Below are positions 1-7,263 of a stretch of 7,263 nt of DNA, piece by piece. Positions within the stretch are counted from its first letter, which is position 1; every line of letters begins with the position of its first letter. The position numbers and the translations under genes are program-made. The stretch spans positions 1 to 7,263 of the forward strand of contig DATBMB010000028.1 of the NCBI GenBank assembly GCA_036555035.1. Direction: 5' to 3'. This DNA is from SG8-41 sp036555035. Lineage in GTDB: Bacteria; Pseudomonadota; Gammaproteobacteria; Burkholderiales; SG8-41. The notes under the pieces are model-generated. The model saw nothing but the letters and a program-made list of their open reading frames with translations, was not told where the DNA came from and searched no databases.

Positions 1-2335
1 CTTCGGGCTGCTCCATCCAGAGGAAGAGGCGGGCGTCCTCGCCGCGCGGGGGGCGGCCGAGACTTGGCACGATGACCGTGTCGAACTCGAGGCCCTTCGC
101 CTTGTGGATAGTCATGATCTGCAGCCGCTCGTCAGCCTGCACGTCGGGCAGCGCGTAGAGCTCGGCGAGGCCGTCCTCGAATTCCGCAAGGTCGCCGATC
201 TCGCCCGCTTCCTCGTGGTCGCCCAGATACTCGAAATAGATCTCGGCGTCCTCGAGGTCGGTCGCGCCCTCCACGCACGCCGGGCCCGAAAGCGCGAACC
301 ACGCGCCGGCGACCCGCTCGCGCAGCGTCCCGCGGCAGCGATCGTCGAGGCACGCACTGAGCACGGCGCGCACGCGCTCGAGACGCTCGCGCCCGTCGGC
401 GGAAAGCGCCGCGACGCGCGCCTCCTCGTTCATGAGCTCCCACAGCGTGCGCCCGGTCTCGCCCGCGGCGAGCACGTCGAGGTCGGCAAGCGTCAGCCCG
501 CACCACGGAGCGCGCAGCACTGCGAGCCAGGCCAGGCGGTCTGCGAGGTGCGAGAGCGCGCGCGTCAACGCGAGCAGGTCCTGCACGACCGGGCGGTGGC
601 CGAGCTCTTCGATCTCGATCGCGCGGAAGCGCAGTCCCGCGCCCCTCAGTTGCGGCACGATATCGCGCAGGTGGCCGCGATTGCGCACGAGGATGGCGAC
701 CGTTGCCTCCGGATTCCCGTCCCGTGCCTGCGCCGCGAGCTCCGCCACCCGCACCGCCTCGCCCGCGTGGTCGCCGTTGAAGAAGGGATGCACGGTGACC
801 GCGTGACCGGGCAGCGCGCCCCGCGTCGCCGTCGATGGCGTGTACGGCACCGACCCGGCGGCAATGTCCTCGCGCTCGGGCATCACCCGCGGAAAGGTCG
901 CGTTCACCCACTCGACGATGCCCGACTGCGACCGGAAATTGGCCGAGAGGCTGATCGCTTCCGGCGCGAGGTCCCCGATGCCGCCGGCGCGCGCGCGGAG
1001 AAACAGCCCGACCTCGGCCTCGCGGAAGCGGTAGATCGACTGCATCGGGTCGCCGACCGCGAACACGGTGCGCCCGTCGCGCGGCTCCCAGCCGGCGGTG
1101 AGCTTCGCGATCAGCTCGTACTGGCTGATGGAGGTGTCCTGGAACTCGTCGACGAGGAGGTGCCGGATGCGGTAGTCGAGTGCGAGCGCGAGATCGCTCG
1201 GCGCCTCCGCGCCGCCGAGAGCGAGCAGCGCCCCCTGCGCTACCTCGGTGAAATCGACCTGCCCGCGCGCCTGGAACACGAGCTTCAGCTGCCCGGCCGC
1301 GCGTGGAAGCAGCCGCATGATCGCGCCCAGTACCTCCCATTGATCATTGCCGTATTCACCGGGCGGAAGCTCGCGCATCTCCGCGAGCGTCAGGCGGAAG
1401 GAGTCATGACCCCGCAAGCGGTCGAAGAGCGCAAGCACGCGCTCCTTCCAGGGCTGCGCCGGCTTTCCCGCGGGAAAGCCCTGGTCTTTGGTCAAGCGCG
1501 AGTACCATCCGCCATCCTTGGTCAGGTACATCCGGGCGAGCGCGGCCCAGTCCTCGATGCCGTCGTTGAATTTTCCGCGCCCGAGGTTGGCAAAGGCATT
1601 GTCGGCAATCGCGCTCCATTCCGCACGCGCGTCTGCCGGCAGGAGATTGCGCGCTCGCTCGAGCACGCCGGTTCGCTCGCTCTTGAGCGCGGCCTCGAGC
1701 TCCGCGCGCTCCCGTCCGTGCACGTGGCGCAGCCAGTGATCGCGGCGCCGGAGCATCTCCGCGAGCAGCCCCTCGATGCGGCCGACGTCGTTGTCGAGAT
1801 GCGTGAGCAGGCGCTCGACGTCCTGCGCGACCGCTTCGTCGCCCTCGACCAGTTCGAGCGTCGCGCGCGCCGCCTCCTCGTAGAGCGGCTGCGCGTCCTC
1901 GACGCTCTCCGGCTGCGCGCCAAAGCGCGAGAGCATCGGCATCTGGCGGGTCAGCGCCGCGCACAGCGAGTCGATGGTCTGGATGCGCAGGCGCGCCGGG
2001 TTCTCGGTGACGCCCCAACCGCGCTCGGTGTCGCGCGCGCGCGCCGCGGCCGCGAGCTCGAGCGTCGTGCGCTCGTGCTCGTCCTCCGGCGATTTTCCGG
2101 CGCGCGCCTGGGCGAGGGCCTCGAGCACGCGCTCGCGCATCTCGCCCGCGGCCTTGCGCGTGAACGTGATGGCGATGATTTCCTCGGGATGATCCACGGC
2201 GGCGAGCAGGCGCAGGTAGCGCTGGATCAGCAGACCGGTCTTGCCCGAGCCCGCGGGCGCCTGCACGATGTACGAGCGCGCGGGATCGAGCGCGCGGCGG
2301 CGCGCGGCGGAATCGGGCATCGCGGCCGCGCTCAT
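1..2335 (-). CDS. addA: UvrD/AddA-type DNA helicase subunit, 3' end cut by window edge
   Basis: This is a superfamily 1A helicase, probably the ATP-driven motor of an AddAB/RecBCD-class complex that unwinds and resects double-strand breaks. The frame is open from the ATG at 2335 to the window edge, giving 778 residues without a stop. Helicase motifs appear in order: Walker A APAGSGKT (26-33), motif Ia ITFTRKAAGEM (about 53-63), the DEFQD box (396-400), motif III VGDPMQSIYRF, motif IV with SANFRSQ, and motif V TIHKAKGLEF (742-751). Motif VI and any C-terminal nuclease domain would lie beyond the left edge, so it cannot be told whether this subunit also carries a nuclease. The start is supported by GAGGA six bases upstream and by the ATGA overlap with the preceding nuclease gene, which suggests translational coupling. 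A second ATG at codon 6 is less well placed. UvrD or RecB are alternatives from the motifs alone, but the partner gene favours an AddA-like role. Confidence 0.9.
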   Translation of the reverse strand, partial: MSAAAMPDSAARRRALDPARSYIVQAPAGSGKTGLLIQRYLRLLAAVDHPEEIIAITFTRKAAGEMRERVLEALAQARAGKSPEDEHERTTLELAAAARARDTERGWGVTENPARLRIQTIDSLCAALTRQMPMLSRFGAQPESVEDAQPLYEEAARATLELVEGDEAVAQDVERLLTHLDNDVGRIEGLLAEMLRRRDHWLRHVHGRERAELEAALKSERTGVLERARNLLPADARAEWSAIADNAFANLGRGKFNDGIEDWAALARMYLTKDGGWYSRLTKDQGFPAGKPAQPWKERVLALFDRLRGHDSFRLTLAEMRELPPGEYGNDQWEVLGAIMRLLPRAAGQLKLVFQARGQVDFTEVAQGALLALGGAEAPSDLALALDYRIRHLLVDEFQDTSISQYELIAKLTAGWEPRDGRTVFAVGDPMQSIYRFREAEVGLFLRARAGGIGDLAPEAISLSANFRSQSGIVEWVNATFPRVMPEREDIAAGSVPYTPSTATRGALPGHAVTVHPFFNGDHAGEAVRVAELAAQARDGNPEATVAILVRNRGHLRDIVPQLRGAGLRFRAIEIEELGHRPVVQDLLALTRALSHLADRLAWLAVLRAPWCGLTLADLDVLAAGETGRTLWELMNEEARVAALSADGRERLERVRAVLSACLDDRCRGTLRERVAGAWFALSGPACVEGATDLEDAEIYFEYLGDHEEAGEIGDLAEFEDGLAELYALPDVQADERLQIMTIHKAKGLEFDTVIVPSLGRPPRGEDARLFLWMEQPE

Positions 2336-5004
2336 TGCGCTTCCTCGTCGAGTGCGTTTTCGAGCCGCTCGTAGATCCGGCAGAAGGGCTTCACGTCGCA
2401 GTACCGGCAAGTGTGCGGGTAGCGCTTGGGATCGACCGCGGCCTCGCCCGCGGCGAACCCGGCGGCGATGCGCGCAACCGCGGCGCGCCAGGCCTCGACC
2501 TGCTGCGCCCAGGACGCCTCAGCCTGCCTGAGCTTGCCGTCGGGAAGGGTGCGCGCGCCGGGCAGGAGATCGGGGTCGCGCGCGAGCCCCGCGAAGCGCA
2601 TGTCGCCTGCGCGCACCTGCGCGAACGCCGCCGCCGCCGCGTCCGGCTCGGCGCCGGTCAGGTAGAGCGGGAGCTGCGGCTCGTCCGGCCGCTCGCCGAG
2701 CATGTCGCCCGGCGCCGCCTTGCCGGTCTTGTAGTCGATCACGATGCGCCGGCCGTCGCCGGTCGCGTCCACGCGATCGAGGCGCGTCTCCAGCGCGAGC
2801 CCGCCGGTCTCGATGCGGCGCTTGTCCTCGGTCGCGAGCACGGTAAACGCGCCGCGGCGCTGCTCGACCGCGAGCCACTCGCGCGCCCGCTGCGCGAGGC
2901 GCCGCTGCTCGATCGCGGCGAAGCGGCCCGCGAGCACCGTCGGCCGCTCGCGCCGGATGCGCGCGACGGCGTCCTCCGCCGCTTTCGCGAGCAGGGCTTC
3001 GAGCCCGGCCGGCGGCATCGCGTCGAGCGCGTCCCGCGTCTTCAGCTGCGCCCAGATTCCCGCCAGCGTGCGATGCACGAGCGTGCCGCGCTCCCTCGCA
3101 TCGAGTCCCGCATGCGGCGCCTCCAGCCCGTCCGCGCCGAGACGATGCAGCGCGAGCCCGCGGAACGGGCACGCCGACTGGTCGCGCAGGACCGACGCAC
3201 CCCCGCGCACTGCGGTCTCGCGGAGCGGCGGCGGTTTCGCATCCGCCCCGCGCTCGATCGCGCGCAGGCGATGGACTGCGCCGCGATAGCTCGCGTATTC
3301 GGGCAGCGTGAGCGGCTTTTCCGGCACGGCGAGGATGAGTGGACTCGGCTCGAATTCGCGGTCCTCCTCGCGCCGCGGATGGCTGAGCACGACTTCCCCG
3401 GCGCCCGCGAGCCACTCGCCGGTCAGGCGCCGGGCGAGCTCGAGCATGCCGGCGGCGGAGCCCTGCGGGAGACCGGCCGCGCGCTGCAGATCGATCGGCA
3501 GGAACGGATTGGGGTGCGGGGAGCGCGGCCAGGCGTCATCCGAGAGCCCCATGACCCAGAGGTGGTCGAACCGCATGCCGGTTGCTTCGAGCTCGCCCAG
3601 CACCTGGATCGGCACGTCGGGCGACTCCGGCTGGAACTGCGTGTCCGCCGCGATGCGCCGCAGCCGCGCCACCGCGTCGGCGTATCCCGTGCGCGCAAGA
3701 ACGCGGTCGAGCGCCGCGAAGTCGGCAAGCGTCTCGTGCCATTTCGCGAGCGTCTGGAATTCCGTCGAGTCGAGGCCGCGTTCCCCCGGAAACCCGATGA
3801 GCGCGAGCGCCTCCGAGATCGCGCGCGCCCATGCGGAGGGCTGCTGCGCGCCGAAGAGCCGCGCCTTGCGGAACTCGGCGAGCGCGGCGAGGCGCTGCGT
3901 GAGCACCGGGCAGCCCGCGTCCGCGCGCGCGGCGAGCGCATTCAGCCGCTCGAGCGTCAGTGCCGGCTCGGCGTGCTTTCTCAGCCACGCATCGAGCCGC
4001 GCGCGCCGCGCGGCCTCACTGTCTCCCCCGGCGATGAAGGGCGAGCGGATCAGCCGGCTTGCGCGCTCGAAGTCGATCTCGCGTCCCGCGAGCTCCAGCG
4101 CAAGGAACGCGGCGTGAACGAGCGGGTAGGAGGCGAGCGGCTCGCCGTGGGAAATATTGAAGGGCAGCGTGTCGTGGCGGGCCCCGGGCAGCGCGTAGCC
4201 AGGCTCCATCACCGCGCTGAAGATTCGCCGGATCGTGCCGCGGTGCTTGGCGAGCTCGGGCACGATGACACCGATGCGCGCCGCGCTGTTCGCCTCGAGG
4301 CACGCCCGCGCCCACGCCCCCGCGCGGCGGATTTCCTCCGTGCTGTCCGCGCACGCGAGGCGCATGCTCTCGCCGCCGCCCGCCTCCGGGCCCGCGCCCG
4401 CCACTTCGCACCCGGCCGCCGCCAGCGCCTCGAACAGGGCCGCCTGCTGCGGCGTGAGGACATCGAACCCGTAGTGCACGAGCGATCGCGGCTTGCGGAC
4501 CTCGGAGCGCGCGATGAGCGGCGCGGTGATGTCGGCAAGGCGCGCGCCGTCGGTCTGCCGCGCGCGCCGGGTGGCGGCCTCGTAGCGCTGCGCCCATTGC
4601 CGGAACGCCTTGCCGTCGTCGTTCAAGGCAAGTGCGCCGATCCGGGCCGTCAGCCGCCAGGCGTGAGCAAGCCGCCACGCGTCGCGCGCGACCGCGGCCG
4701 TCTCGGGAATGGCGAGGAGCGCGTTGCCCGTTTCGGAGTCGCGGATGACGGACTCCCACAGCGCCTGTTCCTGGGCAGGCGCGAGCAGGATCGGGAGCGC
4801 CGCGGCCTCGCCGGAGTAGAGCGCGTCGCGGTAGGCGCGCTCGACGAAGGCGGTGAACGGGAGGATGTCCGCGGTGCGCCAGGCGGATTTGCCGGCGGCG
4901 GCCTGGCGCGCGTCGTATTCGCGCGCGAGGTGCGCCGCGAGCCGGCGGTTGGGGGTGACGACCGCGCACCCCGCTTCGATGCGCTGCGCGAGGTCTTGCC
5001 GCAT
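2332..5004 (-). CDS. addB: PD-(D/E)XK nuclease, AddB-like DNA repair subunit
   Basis: This 890-residue protein is likely the nuclease partner of the adjoining helicase. The N-terminal two thirds resemble the inactivated helicase-like part of AddB-type subunits. It begins with VVTPNRRLAAHLARE near residue 15 and contains FDHLWVMGLSDDAWP near 480. No Walker A (GxxGxGKT) is visible, so it probably does not hydrolyse ATP. The C-terminal nuclease domain shows a conserved His in RGTLVH (644), Asp743 in LDRVD, Asp757 and Lys759 in IDYKTGK, and Gln777/Tyr781 in QLPLY. Cys612 in ACPFRG and Cys866, Cys869 and Cys875 in the C-terminal CRYCDVKPFC match the four-cysteine Fe-S staple known from AddB and Cas4-type nucleases. 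The ATG at 5004 follows an in-frame TGA nine codons upstream. It has no clear Shine-Dalgarno sequence. The closest named group I recall is the proteobacterial family annotated 'probable DNA repair protein'. The symbol is given by analogy, because that group is distant from Bacillus AddB. Confidence 0.88.
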   Translation of the reverse strand: MRQDLAQRIEAGCAVVTPNRRLAAHLAREYDARQAAAGKSAWRTADILPFTAFVERAYRDALYSGEAAALPILLAPAQEQALWESVIRDSETGNALLAIPETAAVARDAWRLAHAWRLTARIGALALNDDGKAFRQWAQRYEAATRRARQTDGARLADITAPLIARSEVRKPRSLVHYGFDVLTPQQAALFEALAAAGCEVAGAGPEAGGGESMRLACADSTEEIRRAGAWARACLEANSAARIGVIVPELAKHRGTIRRIFSAVMEPGYALPGARHDTLPFNISHGEPLASYPLVHAAFLALELAGREIDFERASRLIRSPFIAGGDSEAARRARLDAWLRKHAEPALTLERLNALAARADAGCPVLTQRLAALAEFRKARLFGAQQPSAWARAISEALALIGFPGERGLDSTEFQTLAKWHETLADFAALDRVLARTGYADAVARLRRIAADTQFQPESPDVPIQVLGELEATGMRFDHLWVMGLSDDAWPRSPHPNPFLPIDLQRAAGLPQGSAAGMLELARRLTGEWLAGAGEVVLSHPRREEDREFEPSPLILAVPEKPLTLPEYASYRGAVHRLRAIERGADAKPPPLRETAVRGGASVLRDQSACPFRGLALHRLGADGLEAPHAGLDARERGTLVHRTLAGIWAQLKTRDALDAMPPAGLEALLAKAAEDAVARIRRERPTVLAGRFAAIEQRRLAQRAREWLAVEQRRGAFTVLATEDKRRIETGGLALETRLDRVDATGDGRRIVIDYKTGKAAPGDMLGERPDEPQLPLYLTGAEPDAAAAAFAQVRAGDMRFAGLARDPDLLPGARTLPDGKLRQAEASWAQQVEAWRAAVARIAAGFAAGEAAVDPKRYPHTCRYCDVKPFCRIYERLENALDEEAQ
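2342..2346 (-). promoter_or_regulatory. Ribosome binding site of the addA-like helicase gene
   Basis: GAGGA lies on the minus strand six bases before the ATG at 2335, inside the last codons of the upstream nuclease gene. It decides the helicase start in favour of 2335. Together with the four-base stop/start overlap it points to coupled translation of the two subunits. Confidence 0.65.
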
Positions 5005-5011
5005 GGCTGTG

Positions 5012-5043
5012 CGCGGCGGGCAGGCGTTTCAGGACCCGCCGCG
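5012..5043 (-). other. Intercistronic hairpin between fdxA and the addB-like gene
   Basis: On the minus strand CGCGGCGGG and CCCGCCGCG form a perfect nine-pair stem around a 14-base loop. It begins two bases after the fdxA stop and ends seven bases before the nuclease ATG. No T-run follows, so it is not a standard intrinsic terminator. It could cap the fdxA message, weaken read-through, or hide the start of the nuclease gene. The structure is seen in sequence, but its function is inferred. Confidence 0.45.
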
Positions 5044-5045
5044 GA

Positions 5046-5369
5046 TTACTTCTCGAGGAGGTGCGCTTTCTTTTTTGTCTTTGCCCACTCATCAGCGTCC
5101 GGCGGGGCGGGCTTCTTCTCGATGATCGGCTTCCACTGCTTGGCGAGCTCGGCGTTCATCTTGGTCCACTGCTTCTGGTCGTCGGGCACATCGTCCTCGG
5201 CAAAGATCGCCTCGACCGGGCACTCCGCGACGCACAGGGTGCAGTCGATGCATTCGTCGGGGTCGATGACGAGCATGTTGGGACCTTCGCGAAAGCAGTC
5301 CACCGGGCAGACATCGACGCAATCGGTATACTTGCACTTGATGCATGTCTCGATCACGACGTAAGTCAT
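5046..5369 (-). CDS. fdxA: Seven-iron ferredoxin FdxA ([3Fe-4S][4Fe-4S])
   Basis: This is a soluble 107-residue low-potential electron carrier of the Azotobacter ferredoxin I type. Nine cysteines are present. By alignment with ferredoxin I, Cys9, Cys17 and Cys50 should hold the [3Fe-4S] cluster and Cys21, Cys40, Cys43 and Cys46 the [4Fe-4S] cluster. Cys12 and Cys25 match the non-ligand cysteines. The C-terminal half also follows ferredoxin I (MNAELAKQW, PDADEW), and the total length fits the family. The ATG at 5369 gives the family N terminus MTYVVIETC and has AAGGA five bases upstream. A longer in-frame reading from 5510 adds 47 residues unlike any ferredoxin and is not accepted. The gene is divergent from trxA and lies 41 bases upstream of the nuclease gene, perhaps in one operon. 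Its redox partner cannot be read from this window. Confidence 0.96.
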   Translation of the reverse strand: MTYVVIETCIKCKYTDCVDVCPVDCFREGPNMLVIDPDECIDCTLCVAECPVEAIFAEDDVPDDQKQWTKMNAELAKQWKPIIEKKPAPPDADEWAKTKKKAHLLEK

Positions 5370-5372
5370 AGT

Positions 5373-5385
5373 ATTCCTTCGGAAT
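5373..5385 (-). promoter_or_regulatory. fdxA ribosome binding site inside a small hairpin
   Basis: The leader contains ATTCC-GAA-GGAAT on the minus strand, a perfect five-pair inverted repeat with a three-base loop. The right arm overlaps the AAGGA Shine-Dalgarno element of fdxA (5379-5375), so the hairpin would mask it. A second TTCCGAA copy lies eight bases further upstream and offers an alternative pairing partner. The stem is short, so any effect may be modest. Confidence 0.4.
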
Positions 5386-5419
5386 TTCGGAAAAGCTTGA
5401 AATTGCGCGGGGAGCGCAT

Positions 5420-5449
5420 ATCTTATCAGAGCGCGCCCGCCCGTGGCAG
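5420..5449 (-). promoter_or_regulatory. Candidate sigma-70 promoter of fdxA
   Basis: On the minus strand the extended -10 element TGATAAGAT (5428-5420) is preceded by CTGCCA (5449-5444), which matches four of six -35 positions. The spacing between the two hexamers is 18 bases. A start near 5412 would give an untranslated leader of about 43 bases. This is the most promoter-like stretch before fdxA, in the only relatively AT-rich part of the region. It is a pattern match only. Confidence 0.4.
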
Positions 5450-5554
5450 GCTGCGGCGCCGGGATTGGCCCTATGCAAAGCAGGGAAATTTCGCTAGCAT
5501 AACGGGGCAAGTCTCACTGCCACACCCTTCCGTGGCGCTTTCCGACCGATTCCC

Positions 5555-5559
5555 GAAGG
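5555..5559 (+). promoter_or_regulatory. Ribosome binding site of trxA
   Basis: GAAGG precedes the trxA ATG by ten bases. The spacing is slightly long but acceptable. No other start in this frame fits the thioredoxin family length. Confidence 0.5.
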
Positions 5560-5569
5560 CCGCATTTTC

Positions 5570-5896
5570 ATGAGCGAGAACATCCATTACGTGACGGACG
5601 CGACGTTCGATCCCGAGGTGCTGCAGTCGCAGACCCCCGTGCTGGTGGACTACTGGGCCGAATGGTGCGGCCCGTGCAAGATGATCGCGCCCATCCTCAT
5701 CGAGGTCGCCAAGGAATACGCCGGGAGGCTGAAGGTCGCGAAGCTGAACATCGACGAGAACCAGTCGACGCCACCCAAGTACGGCATCCGCGGCATACCC
5801 ACGTTGATGCTCTTCAAGAACGGCGCCGTGGAGGCCACCAAGGTCGGCGCCTTGTCCAAATCACAGTTGACAGCCTTTATTGACAGCCATATCTAA
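5570..5896 (+). CDS. trxA: Thioredoxin 1
   Basis: This is a cytoplasmic disulfide reductase of 108 residues, the usual length for bacterial thioredoxin 1. It passes electrons from thioredoxin reductase to targets such as ribonucleotide reductase, peroxiredoxins and methionine sulfoxide reductase. The active site WCGPC has its redox cysteines at 33 and 36. The buried Asp27 in LVDYWAEW, the cis-proline Pro77 in GIPT and the C-terminal FKNGA/VGALSK loop are all in place. There is no signal peptide. The gene lies directly upstream of rho, an arrangement also found in E. coli, with a 130-base spacer. It is divergent from fdxA. Nothing is truncated or unusual. Confidence 0.98.
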   Translation: MSENIHYVTDATFDPEVLQSQTPVLVDYWAEWCGPCKMIAPILIEVAKEYAGRLKVAKLNIDENQSTPPKYGIRGIPTLMLFKNGAVEATKVGALSKSQLTAFIDSHI

Positions 5897-5925
5897 AGCC
5901 CCCAATTTTCCCCGCAAGCGCCCGG

Positions 5926-5965
5926 GCGACGACCGCCCGGCCCCGCAGCCGGAGGCGGTCGTCGC
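5926..5965 (+). other. Strong hairpin in the trxA-rho spacer
   Basis: GCGACGACCGCC (5926-5937) and GGCGGTCGTCGC (5954-5965) are perfect 12-base inverted repeats. The 16 bases between them contain a further stem, CGGC with GCCG, around a six-base loop, leaving a two-base bulge on the 3' side. No U-run follows, so a classical intrinsic terminator is unlikely. Position in the rho leader and C-rich flanks suggest a regulatory RNA element, for example attenuation or protection of the rho message. That role is inferred. Confidence 0.6.
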
Positions 5966-5978
5966 TGTCGCCGACGCC

Positions 5979-6009
5979 GCTCCTTCCCCCGAACCACCCG
6001 ATTCCACCC
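5979..6009 (+). promoter_or_regulatory. C-rich, G-poor rut-like segment upstream of rho
   Basis: In these 31 bases I count 18 C and only 3 G, with many TC and CC dinucleotides and no obvious secondary structure. This is the composition Rho prefers for primary RNA binding. A second C-rich stretch (5897-5923, 14 C and 4 G of 27) lies on the other side of the hairpin. E. coli rho is known to repress itself by Rho-dependent termination in its leader. A similar role here is an inference from composition. Confidence 0.35.
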
Positions 6010-6010
6010 A

Positions 6011-6017
6011 AGAAGGG
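6011..6017 (+). promoter_or_regulatory. Ribosome binding site of rho
   Basis: AGAAGGG ends nine bases before the ATG at 6027. It is the best Shine-Dalgarno match in the spacer. It supports this ATG over an in-frame TTG at 5880, which has no such element. Confidence 0.65.
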
Positions 6018-6026
6018 TCGCGTGTT

Positions 6027-7263
<1,237 letters not shown>

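Larger units (their letters stand above)
5370..5569. other. Divergent intergenic region between fdxA and trxA
   Basis: These 200 bases must hold the promoters for both divergent genes. The fdxA side has the candidate promoter and leader hairpin listed separately. On the trxA side I found no -35/-10 pair with acceptable spacing. The best isolated hexamer is TAGCAT at 5495-5500, but it has no partner. TATGC (5472-5476) and GCATA (5497-5501) form a widely spaced inverted repeat that is too weak to call an operator. No small gene is supported here. Confidence 0.5.

Noticed and set aside
104..2374. Open frame of 756 codons on the plus strand
   Set aside because: It is antisense to the helicase gene, which shows all expected SF1 motifs in order. 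The plus-strand product has no recognisable motif and is compositionally biased.
2335..5364. Open frame of 1009 codons on the plus strand
   Set aside because: It lies antisense to fdxA and the nuclease gene, whose minus-strand products have clear family motifs. Its product is Arg/Ala/Glu-rich with no recognisable domain, as expected when strong G/C third-position bias removes stops from an opposite frame.
5465..5503. trxA promoter from TTGGCC and TAGCAT
   Set aside because: The spacing between the two hexamers is 24 bases, far from the usual 16-18, and no better pair was found.
5370..5510. 47-residue N-terminal extension of fdxA
   Set aside because: It is in frame but unlike ferredoxins. 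It would cover the candidate promoter, and the ATG at 5369 has its own ribosome binding site and matches the family start.
5926..5970. Intrinsic terminator after trxA
   Set aside because: The hairpin is strong, but a GC-rich sequence follows instead of a U-run, so it does not meet the usual definition.

Overview
The window is GC-rich housekeeping chromosome, most likely from a betaproteobacterium. The evidence is strong G/C preference at third codon positions, a Rho protein beginning MHLSDLKNLH and colinear with the E. coli protein, an Azotobacter-type seven-iron ferredoxin, and the trxA-rho gene order. The order assignment is inference. There are no mobile elements, RNA genes, CRISPR arrays or phage genes, and I see no undescribed multi-gene system.

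There are five genes in two divergent blocks. The left block is on the minus strand and reads right to left. It starts with fdxA (5369-5046), followed by a PD-(D/E)XK nuclease of the AddB-like kind (5004-2332) and a UvrD/AddA-type helicase (2335 to beyond the left edge). The nuclease stop and the helicase start overlap as ATGA, and only 41 bases separate fdxA from the nuclease gene. The three could share one transcript starting upstream of fdxA. The nuclease-helicase pair fits a two-subunit RecBCD/AddAB-class enzyme that processes double-strand breaks. The nuclease subunit has the four cysteines expected for an Fe-S cluster that staples the nuclease domain.

A 200-base intergenic region (5370-5569) separates the blocks. 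It holds a plausible extended -10 promoter for fdxA and a small hairpin covering the fdxA ribosome binding site. I found no convincing trxA promoter in it.

The right block is on the plus strand: trxA (5570-5896), then rho (6027 to the right edge, lacking only a few C-terminal residues). The 130-base trxA-rho spacer is the most interesting non-coding part. It has a perfect 12-bp inverted repeat with a further inner stem, flanked on both sides by C-rich, G-poor segments that resemble Rho loading sites. This fits autoregulation of rho by its own product, as known in E. coli, but is unproven here.

The helicase and rho genes are both cut by the window edges. Several long open frames run opposite the real genes, including one of 1009 codons. 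They are by-products of the biased codon use and are not annotated.
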